This document shows positions 1 to 5,424 of a stretch of 5,424 nucleotides of DNA, piece after piece. A model generated the notes under the pieces. That model ran no database searches. It was not told the origin of the DNA and was given only the letters and a program-made list of their open reading frames with translations. Both the position numbers and the translations under genes were made by a program. Each line of letters opens with the position of its first letter. Position 1 is the first letter of the stretch. The DNA is from Deltaproteobacteria bacterium (GTDB lineage Bacteria; Desulfobacterota; Desulfomonilia; UBA1062): assembly GCA_020053185.1 (NCBI GenBank), contig JAGVNP010000079.1:1-5424 (forward strand). The letters run 5' to 3'.

Positions 1-347
1 GTTCAAGCTATAAAGACCTTCCAATGCTGGGCATAAGGCATCTGTGTCTGATGCACCAAACAAATGCGATTGACCAGGAACTGAAGGGGCTTAAAGAAGT
101 TTTGAAAATTACAGAGATTATGGGCATGCATACTGCAGATCCGATATCTGGAGAATTTTCTATTGGAGTGCATGGCATTTTGTTTGAACACGGAGTTCCT
201 CTGTATCCTGTACGCGAAGCAGCACTGGCAGGAAATATTGTTGATCTGCTTTCAAAAATACTCTGCGTAGGCAATGATGTAAGAGAATTTGGCCATGTGT
301 TAACCCCGTCACTTCTTATCGATGCAATGGATATAAGTGCAAAATAA
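1..347 (+). CDS. pmbA: TldD/PmbA family protein (PmbA/TldE-like), C-terminal part, 5' end outside window
   Basis: The frame is open from the left edge (first full codon at base 3) to a TAA at 345-347, giving 114 visible residues. Met codons such as that at 24 are internal: the residues before it (SSYKDLP) already fit the family. The visible part resembles the C-terminal domain of PmbA/TldE: a segment like SYKDLP..G..-LCL, then EIMGMHTADPISGEFSIGVHG, then YPVREAALAGNIVDLL, then a VGND segment and the ending TPSLLIDAMDIS. In known systems TldD carries the zinc HExxxH motif and TldE/PmbA is its non-metal partner; together they cleave unfolded peptides such as microcin B17 precursor or CcdA. The N-terminal half is not visible, so a TldD assignment cannot be strictly excluded, but the tail looks more like PmbA. 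It is the first visible gene of the cluster, with 9 nt to the next start. Confidence 0.82.
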   Translation, partial: SSYKDLPMLGIRHLCLMHQTNAIDQELKGLKEVLKITEIMGMHTADPISGEFSIGVHGILFEHGVPLYPVREAALAGNIVDLLSKILCVGNDVREFGHVLTPSLLIDAMDISAK

Positions 348-349
348 GG
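346..349 (+). promoter_or_regulatory. Ribosome binding site of the M23 peptidase gene
   Basis: AAGG lies 7 nt before the ATG at 357 and overlaps the TAA stop of the upstream pmbA-like gene. It is a short, weak Shine-Dalgarno match. Its position suggests that ribosomes ending pmbA help initiation of the next gene. Confidence 0.45.
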
Positions 350-356
350 TTGTACA

Positions 357-1253
357 ATGAAAAAACGATGGTCGATAACGATCACATCGGAAGATGAAAA
401 AGGTTCAAAAAACATCAAGATACCTCCTGCCGGAGTTATTTTTATCGTATCTTTTATTGTTGTCCTGATTGCTATTTTTGCGATTGAAACTCTCGTCTTG
501 TTAAGTTTCAGAGATGACCTATCAACAGTTGCTGTACTCAAAATTAAAGAACACGACCGCAAACATCAGCTCTCTGTTCTTGAAAAGAAGGTAGAAAATC
601 TTGATAGGGAACTGGGATTGTTACGAGATTTCAATAGCCGCTTGAGCGATATAATAAGCGGCGGGACCGGGAGTTCGGGGGTTGATAAAGACAAGGACAA
701 CGATGCAAGCACAAATGATCTGAAATCAGAAATTGCCACAGAAAATTTCCTCGCAAGAACCCTTCATTCCCGCATACGGGATATCTCAGATATAATCTAC
801 GGGGAAAAGGAAGTTTCAAAAGATCTTCTCGCCCAACTTGAGCGTAAGCGTTCCATTATCGCCCATACCCCTTCAAGATGGCCTGTTAAAGGGTGGCTTT
901 CCTGTCCATTTGGTACCCGCAGGTCTCCATTTACAGGAAGAAGGACATTTCATAGAGGTGTAGATATCTCAGCAAAAAAAGGAACACCCGTGTATGCTAC
1001 GGCTGATGGTATCGTGACCTCATACGGACGTCAGGGAAGAATCGGAAATCTTCTTGTGATCAATCACGGATATGGGATAGTTACCCGCTATGGGCATTTA
1101 TCGAAAAACCAGGCAAAACCGGGACAATATGTACATAAGGGAGATGTTGTTGCTTTTGTGGGGAACACCGGCCGTTCTACAGGTCCGCATCTTCACTATG
1201 AAGTTCTTCTAAATGGCATACATGTGAACCCGAGAAGATACATGTTGAAATAA
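357..1253 (+). CDS. Membrane-anchored M23 family (LytM-type) peptidase
   Basis: A 298-residue protein. Residues 1-24 are charged and likely cytoplasmic, about 25-49 form one hydrophobic transmembrane segment, and about 57-98 are a predicted coiled coil. A Gly/Ser/Asp/Lys-rich linker follows (about 101-121), then a second helical stretch (about 122-168). The C-terminal 175-298 is an M23 beta-lytic endopeptidase domain. By comparison with LytM, zinc ligands are H199 and D203 (HRGVD) and H280 (second His of HLH); H247 (YGHLS) and H278 are the catalytic histidines. All are present, so the domain looks active, unlike degenerate EnvC/NlpD-type regulators. The expected role is cleavage of peptide cross-links in peptidoglycan on the outer face of the inner membrane. 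The coiled coil plus M23 layout also resembles cell-division and elongation hydrolase regulators. The start at 357 is favoured by the nearby AAGG and by the charged N-terminus before the membrane helix. I do not assign a gene name, because LytM proteins with this layout have several names. Confidence 0.9.
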   Translation: MKKRWSITITSEDEKGSKNIKIPPAGVIFIVSFIVVLIAIFAIETLVLLSFRDDLSTVAVLKIKEHDRKHQLSVLEKKVENLDRELGLLRDFNSRLSDIISGGTGSSGVDKDKDNDASTNDLKSEIATENFLARTLHSRIRDISDIIYGEKEVSKDLLAQLERKRSIIAHTPSRWPVKGWLSCPFGTRRSPFTGRRTFHRGVDISAKKGTPVYATADGIVTSYGRQGRIGNLLVINHGYGIVTRYGHLSKNQAKPGQYVHKGDVVAFVGNTGRSTGPHLHYEVLLNGIHVNPRRYMLK

Positions 1254-1293
1254 GATTCTCAATATTCTATCTACAAAAGCCAGTTACTAAACT

Positions 1294-1302
1294 AAGGTAG
1301 GA
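1294..1302 (+). promoter_or_regulatory. Ribosome binding site of secA
   Basis: AAGGTAGGA contains two overlapping Shine-Dalgarno-like cores (AAGG and AGGA); the second ends 5 nt before the ATG at 1308. This is the best ribosome binding site in the window and fixes the secA start. The 54-nt gap 1254-1307 shows no clear terminator or convincing -35/-10 pair. Confidence 0.7.
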
Positions 1303-1307
1303 TTTAT

Positions 1308-3938
1308 ATGTTTGGCGTAATAACAAAGATAGTTGGCACTAAAAACGACAGGGAGTTGAAGCGATTAAAACCCGTTGTTGTTGAGGTAAATGAACTGGCT
1401 GGTAAATTCAAGGCTATGGATGATGCCGGCCTGAAAGCAATGACCCCTCAATTAAAAGAAAGAGTTAACAACGGTGCAAGTCTTAATAGTATTCTTCCTG
1501 AAGCTTTTGCTCTTGCGCGGGAGGTTTCCCAAAGAACATTAGGGATGTGGCCATTCGATGTTCAGGTAATGGGTGGCATTATCCTGCATGAAGGCAAGAT
1601 CGCGGAAATGAAAACCGGAGAAGGAAAGACCCTTGTTGCTACAATGCCGGTTTATCTCAATGCCCTTTCAGGAAACGGTGTTCATCTCGTGACAGTCAAT
1701 GATTATCTTGCCAAGCGTGATGCCGAGTGGATGGGTGCGATATATAAATTCCTGGGCTTAAGCGTGGGCGTGATTGTTCACGGCCTTGATGACAGGGCAA
1801 GAAGAGAATCTTACAACTCGGATATTACGTACGGAACAAACAATGAATTTGGGTTTGACTATTTACGGGATAATATGAAATTTTCCATCAATGACTATGT
1901 TCAGCGCGACCTCAACTATGCCATAGTTGATGAGGTAGACTCCATACTTATTGATGAGGCAAGGACACCACTTATCATATCCGGACCCTCAGAAGAATCC
2001 ACCACCATGTACTATGATGCAAACAAAGCCATGGTGTCCCTTTTAAAAAGGAGTGAGAGCGACAAATTATACACCAGAGATGAAAAGGCAAATACTGTTG
2101 TTCTTAGTGACGAGGGGATCGAAGTTATCCAGGAGATTTTGGGGAAAGAAAATCTTTACGATCCTTCAGAGTTCGGGCTAGTTCATCATCTCAATCAGGC
2201 GCTACGGGCACACAAACTTTTTTCTCGGGATGTGGATTATGTGGTCAAGGATGGCGAGGTCCTAATCGTTGATGAATTTACCGGCAGGCTCATGCCTGGA
2301 AGGCGCTATTCAGAAGGCTTGCATCAGGCTCTGGAGGCAAAAGAAGGCCTTAAGGTTGCAAATGAAAATCAGACATTAGCCACCATCACGTTCCAGAATT
2401 ATTTCCGCATGTATGATAAACTTGCAGGCATGACAGGTACTGCTGAAACAGAGGCAGTGGAATTCAAGAAGATCTATAACCTTGATATCGTGACAGTGCC
2501 TACTCACATGACCATGATCAGGAAAGACAACTCTGATGTCATTTACAAAACCCAGAAGGAAAAATATAAGGCTATAGTCAAACAGATTGAAGACTGTCAT
2601 GAAAAAGGCCAGCCAGTTCTTGCCGGTACGATCTCAATAGAAAACTCTGAAAAACTCTCCACTATGCTTAAACGAAAAGGCGTCCCGCACCATGTGTTGA
2701 ATGCAAAGCATCATGAAAAAGAAGCTGAGATTGTTGCCCAGGCAGGGAGAAGGGGAGGGGTGACTATTGCAACCAATATGGCAGGCCGTGGCACAGACAT
2801 TATACTTGGCGGTAATCCTGTTTTTCTTGCAAAACAGAGGGCTGCTGCAGAAGGTAGTGATTATCAGGAAGTATTGAAAGAGTATAAAGCCAAGCAGGAA
2901 TCCGAGCACAACGAAGTAGTTGCAGCAGGCGGGCTTTTTATTCTTGGCACAGAACGTCACGAAAGCAGGCGGATCGATAATCAGCTCCGAGGAAGATCAG
3001 GCAGACAGGGTGATCCTGGTGCATCAAGATTTTTCCTTTCGCTGGAAGATGATCTTATGAGGATCTTCGGTTCTGAGCGAATATCCACTATAATGGACAA
3101 GCTCGGGGTGCCTGATGATGAGCCCATAGAGCACAAACTGATATCCCGAAGTATCGAAGGTGCGCAAAAAAAAGTAGAGGCGAGAAATTTTGAGATTCGA
3201 AAACACCTCCTCGAGTATGACGATGTGATGAATAAGCAGCGCGAGGTGATCTATACTGAAAGGCGAAGGGTTCTTTCCGAAACCAACCTGCGGGAATTTA
3301 TCGAAGATATGACTGAAGAGATTGTAGCAAGGCTGGTGGACGAGTATATACCTGTAAAGGCTCCGATTGCAGAATGGGATATGGAGGGGCTAAATCTTGG
3401 CCTGAAAAACCAGTTTGCCCTGGATTTTCACTATGACCCGCAAACAGGAGCAACTAAAGATCAATTAAAAGATAATGTCATGCAACAGATAAAAGACCTA
3501 TATGATGCGCGGGAGAAAGAATTTACCCCTGATGTGATGCGCATGGTGGAGCGCCATATGCTCCTCATGACTCTTGACACCCTTTGGAAAGATCATCTTC
3601 TTTCAATGGATCATTTGAAAGAAGGAATCGGTCTCAGAGGATATGGGCAAAAAAATCCGTTGCGGGAATATCAGAAAGAAGGTTTTGATATATTCTTGAA
3701 TATGATAGCTCGAATGAAAGAACTTTCTGTGGAAAGAGTATTTAAAGTTCAGCTCAAGCGCGAAGAGGATGCAGAGCAACTTACGCGAATACAGAGAAAA
3801 CAGAAAATGGAGCTTGGACGTGGAGAATCCACAGGCACTGCTCCGGTGAAAAGGCAAGGGGAGAAAGTTGGAAGAAATGATCCATGTACATGCGGATCAG
3901 GAAAAAAATATAAACACTGTTGTGGAAGGGAAGCATGA
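1308..3938 (+). CDS. secA: Preprotein translocase ATPase subunit SecA
   Basis: A full-length 876-residue SecA, the cytoplasmic and membrane-peripheral ATPase that drives unfolded preproteins through SecYEG. Visible landmarks: the Q-motif region WPFDVQVMGG (81-90); Walker A MKTGEGKT (101-108, K107); Walker B DEVD (208-211); and a preprotein cross-linking domain followed by the LAGMTGTAETE segment. In the second nucleotide-binding domain are TNMAGRGTDI from T489 and TERHESRRIDNQ leading into LRGRSGRQGD (548-569), which holds the arginine fingers. The helical wing/scaffold region includes TLDTLWKDHLL around W760. After a charged linker, the protein ends in a SEC-C zinc motif with C860, C862, C871 and C872 (CxCx8CC), which in other bacteria binds SecB and phospholipid. 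The length is close to the family norm of about 840-900 residues. I see no frameshift, no missing motif and no large insertion in the variable region. Its stop codon overlaps the argJ start. This is not an accessory SecA2, which usually lacks the C-terminal zinc tail. Confidence 0.99.
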   Translation: MFGVITKIVGTKNDRELKRLKPVVVEVNELAGKFKAMDDAGLKAMTPQLKERVNNGASLNSILPEAFALAREVSQRTLGMWPFDVQVMGGIILHEGKIAEMKTGEGKTLVATMPVYLNALSGNGVHLVTVNDYLAKRDAEWMGAIYKFLGLSVGVIVHGLDDRARRESYNSDITYGTNNEFGFDYLRDNMKFSINDYVQRDLNYAIVDEVDSILIDEARTPLIISGPSEESTTMYYDANKAMVSLLKRSESDKLYTRDEKANTVVLSDEGIEVIQEILGKENLYDPSEFGLVHHLNQALRAHKLFSRDVDYVVKDGEVLIVDEFTGRLMPGRRYSEGLHQALEAKEGLKVANENQTLATITFQNYFRMYDKLAGMTGTAETEAVEFKKIYNLDIVTVPTHMTMIRKDNSDVIYKTQKEKYKAIVKQIEDCHEKGQPVLAGTISIENSEKLSTMLKRKGVPHHVLNAKHHEKEAEIVAQAGRRGGVTIATNMAGRGTDIILGGNPVFLAKQRAAAEGSDYQEVLKEYKAKQESEHNEVVAAGGLFILGTERHESRRIDNQLRGRSGRQGDPGASRFFLSLEDDLMRIFGSERISTIMDKLGVPDDEPIEHKLISRSIEGAQKKVEARNFEIRKHLLEYDDVMNKQREVIYTERRRVLSETNLREFIEDMTEEIVARLVDEYIPVKAPIAEWDMEGLNLGLKNQFALDFHYDPQTGATKDQLKDNVMQQIKDLYDAREKEFTPDVMRMVERHMLLMTLDTLWKDHLLSMDHLKEGIGLRGYGQKNPLREYQKEGFDIFLNMIARMKELSVERVFKVQLKREEDAEQLTRIQRKQKMELGRGESTGTAPVKRQGEKVGRNDPCTCGSGKKYKHCCGREA
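3924..3931 (+). promoter_or_regulatory. Ribosome binding site of argJ inside the end of secA
   Basis: GGAAGGGA lies 3 nt before the ATG at 3935, within the codons for the last residues of SecA. It decides the argJ start. The same frame extends upstream to a TTG at 3920, but that codon has only A-rich sequence before it and no Shine-Dalgarno match. Confidence 0.65.
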
Positions 3939-5092
3939 TACCGGACGGATTTAGCTTTTCTGCTGTAAATGCTGATATAAAAGGTATTGGCGCTAAAAAA
4001 GAGGATCTGGGACTTATCTACTGTGAATATCCTGCATGTGTCGCAGGTGTATTTACGAAAAACCTGGTAAAGGCTGCTCCTGTGGTTATTGGCCAGAAAA
4101 TAGTAAAGAAAGGTTTTGTAAGAGCCATTATAGCCAATTCAGGCAATGCAAACGCATGTACTGGCGCGAAGGGCATAAAAGATGCCTATGAAATCATGGA
4201 ACACACAGCAAATCGACTGGGTATTCGCAGGGATGATGTTATTCCGCTGTCTACAGGTGTGATAGGGGTAAGAATTCCCGTAGAAAAGATCATCAGAAAG
4301 ATTGATTTGCTTGCTGCCGGGCTTAAGCAGGATGCATCGCTATTTTCACGTGCAATCATGACCACTGATACCTATCCAAAAGTGTGTGCACTGAACGCAG
4401 GAAAAGCAAAGGTGCTTGGTATTGCAAAAGGCTCTGGAATGATTGCGCCTGATATGGCAACAACGTTAGCTGTAGTGCTTACCGATGCGCGTATAGACCG
4501 GCAAGTGCTTAATAATATTACCAAAAATGCCATTAAAGCATCCTTTAATGCAATCACAGTTGATGGCGATACATCGACTAATGACACGCTTCTTGTGTTG
4601 ACATCAAATAGAGTTACGGCTGATGCAAAAAAGGTTGAGCAGGCTATAACTGAGGTCATACATGAGCTTGCCATGATGATCGTGAAGGATGGCGAAGGTG
4701 CGACCAAGGTGGCCCGTATTAGTGTCAAGGGTGCAAAAAAAGATAGCGATGCGAAAAAGATTGCCATGTGCGTGGCAAATTCGCCGCTTGTAAAAACCGC
4801 TTTATTTGGATCTGATCCTAATTGGGGTAGGATCATGGGAGCAATCGGACGTAGCGGGGTTACAATAAATCCAGATATTATTTCCATTTCAATCGGCTCA
4901 CTTCCTGTTGTGAAGAACGGAACAGAGGCAAAAGAATTTGATGAAAAAAAACTTCATGACATTTTGCGCACTGATCTGCCAGAAGAGATTCAAATTTTAA
5001 TAACTGTTGGTAAAGGGACCGGATCATTTACTGCATGGACAACAGATCTCTCATATAAATATATAGAGATAAATTCCTCATATCGCACCTAA
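3935..5092 (+). CDS. argJ: Bifunctional glutamate N-acetyltransferase / amino-acid N-acetyltransferase ArgJ
   Basis: A 385-residue ArgJ, which transfers the acetyl group of N-acetylornithine to glutamate (recycling branch of arginine synthesis). Some members also use acetyl-CoA for the first step. The proenzyme cuts itself before a threonine in the KGSGMIxPxMAT segment. Here the site reads KGSGMIAPDMATTL, so T176 is the predicted nucleophile and new N-terminus, giving an alpha chain of 175 residues and a beta chain of 210. Other signatures are NSGNANACTG (68-77), the oxyanion-hole pair T107-G108 in LSTGVIG, VDGDTSTNDT (209-218), GSDPNWGRI (292-300), and the family-typical ending INSSYRT. The length is normal. 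Whether it is mono- or bifunctional cannot be read reliably from sequence alone. The ATG is chosen over an in-frame TTG at 3920 because it overlaps the secA TGA as ATGA and follows a good ribosome binding site, implying translational coupling. It lies last in the visible cluster. Confidence 0.98.
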   Translation: MIPDGFSFSAVNADIKGIGAKKEDLGLIYCEYPACVAGVFTKNLVKAAPVVIGQKIVKKGFVRAIIANSGNANACTGAKGIKDAYEIMEHTANRLGIRRDDVIPLSTGVIGVRIPVEKIIRKIDLLAAGLKQDASLFSRAIMTTDTYPKVCALNAGKAKVLGIAKGSGMIAPDMATTLAVVLTDARIDRQVLNNITKNAIKASFNAITVDGDTSTNDTLLVLTSNRVTADAKKVEQAITEVIHELAMMIVKDGEGATKVARISVKGAKKDSDAKKIAMCVANSPLVKTALFGSDPNWGRIMGAIGRSGVTINPDIISISIGSLPVVKNGTEAKEFDEKKLHDILRTDLPEEIQILITVGKGTGSFTAWTTDLSYKYIEINSSYRT

Positions 5093-5104
5093 TAGAAATA
5101 CTAA

Positions 5105-5160
5105 GCCCTGGTTCATGAAATTGTGCAGCAGGCCTCTCAGGGCAAAAATTTTCTAGGCCT
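5105..5160 (+). terminator. Possible weak terminator or structured 3' end after argJ
   Basis: GCCCTG at 5105-5110 can pair with CAGGGC at 5138-5143, followed by AAAAATTTT. The loop is long (27 nt) and the T-run is short and preceded by A's, so this is a poor match to a classical rho-independent terminator. A competing stem pairs AGGCCT at 5130-5135 with AGGCCT at 5155-5160, followed by a pyrimidine-rich run. Position 13 nt after the argJ stop is the main support. Confidence 0.25.
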
Positions 5161-5161
5161 T
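5106..5161 (+). repeat. Diverged direct repeat, copy A
   Basis: Aligned without gaps to 5342-5397, 35 of 56 bases match by hand count. The most conserved blocks are CCTGG near the start, TCTCAGG, and AAAATTTT; the copies also share GAATT-like and CAG blocks. Introducing small gaps would raise the identity. In both copies CCTGG near the left end can pair with TCAGG (G-T at the inner pair), so a short stem is kept. Confidence 0.4.
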
Positions 5162-5222
5162 CCTCTTTTCACTCATCCAACCAATAGGACCAGCCATACA
5201 ACCAAAGCTTAAGTCCGATAAT

Positions 5223-5245
5223 ATATGTTATGTTAAATAAGATAT
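5223..5245. repeat. AT-rich 23-bp near-palindrome
   Basis: Centred on base 5234, 9 of 11 position pairs are complementary (left arm ATATGTTATGT). It could be an operator-like dyad, but AT-rich sequence gives such symmetry by chance fairly often, and no adjacent promoter or gene is visible to give it a role. Confidence 0.2.
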
Positions 5246-5341
5246 GGGGCACTAATACACTAAAGCCACAAACGTTCCGGCTCGCCTATTTGGGAGGGTT
5301 AGAGGTGTAACTGGGTTTTCACGACAAATAAAACTATAAAG

Positions 5342-5397
5342 GCCTGGCGTCTAGAATTCAACAGTGAGCTTCTCAGGAGCAAAATTTTTGAAGGCTT
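5342..5397 (+). repeat. Diverged direct repeat, copy B
   Basis: The second copy of the element seen at 5106-5161, same orientation, starting 236 bp downstream. Within it GCTTC-TCA-GGAGC (5368-5380) can form a 5-bp hairpin (one G-T pair), followed by AAAATTTTT. It lies close to the right edge, so a further copy beyond the window is possible. Confidence 0.4.
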
Positions 5398-5424
5398 AAA
5401 TTGATCCTGATAGGGATTTGGTGA

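Larger units (their letters stand above)
5093..5424. other. Gene-free intergenic region after argJ
   Basis: No reading frame of convincing length or family resemblance is visible in any of the six frames; stops are frequent. No tRNA or rRNA signature is seen. The region contains two diverged copies of a sequence of about 56 bp (5106-5161 and 5342-5397), an AT-rich near-palindrome (5223-5245), and weak hairpins just after argJ. It may hold the end of the argJ transcript and the promoter of a gene beyond the right edge, but no promoter could be assigned with confidence. Confidence 0.6.

Noticed and set aside
8..562. A 184-codon open frame on the minus strand
   Set aside because: It lies opposite the pmbA-like gene and the start of the M23 gene, both supported by family motifs, and its translation shows no recognisable domain.
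2634..2960. A minus-strand open frame rich in Cys and Phe within secA
   Set aside because: It is antisense to the second nucleotide-binding domain of SecA, and its low-complexity composition reflects the complement of Lys/Glu codons.
3920..3934. Upstream TTG start for argJ
   Set aside because: There is no Shine-Dalgarno sequence before it, whereas the ATG at 3935 has one and forms the typical ATGA overlap.
4372..4887. A 171-codon open frame on the minus strand
   Set aside because: It is fully antisense to well-conserved argJ sequence, including the self-cleavage and NWGR segments, and looks like a codon-bias shadow.
5104..5208. A short open stretch of about 35 codons on the + strand after argJ
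   Set aside because: It has no ATG start or ribosome binding site, is bounded by stops, and has no recognisable similarity.
5298..5311. GTTA...TAAC inverted motif suggestive of an integron attC core
   Set aside because: The GTTRRRY consensus is not met, there is no paired outer and inner core structure, and no integrase or cassette genes are visible.

Overview
This window is a compact, same-strand gene cluster from a Gram-negative-type bacterium of moderate GC content. Genes in order on the + strand: the 3' end of a TldD/PmbA-family gene, a membrane-anchored M23 (LytM-type) peptidase, a complete secA, and a complete argJ. A gene-free tail of about 330 bp follows. From memory, the order M23 peptidase - secA - argJ is typical of Desulfobacterota (former Deltaproteobacteria) and neighbouring phyla. 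This placement is an inference and could not be checked by search.

Layout: 1-347 holds the last 114 codons of the pmbA/tldE-like gene, running in from the left edge. 357-1253 is the M23 peptidase, starting 9 nt after the pmbA stop. 1308-3938 is secA, after a 54-nt gap with a good ribosome binding site. 3935-5092 is argJ, whose ATG overlaps the secA stop as ATGA. 5093-5424 has no convincing gene. It holds two diverged copies of a sequence of about 56 bp, an AT-rich near-palindrome, and weak terminator-like hairpins.

The tight spacing suggests one transcription unit. SecA is the ATPase motor of general protein export. The M23 protein is an inner-membrane protein with a predicted envelope-side peptidase domain that should act on peptidoglycan or regulate enzymes that do. 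PmbA/TldE is the partner of the TldD protease, known for peptide maturation and degradation. ArgJ belongs to arginine biosynthesis and shares the operon with no obvious mechanistic link. All three complete proteins keep their key catalytic residues, and I see no frameshift or truncation.

I did not find a new biological system here. The coding part is ordinary housekeeping. The least explained part is the 3' intergenic region with its diverged repeat pair.
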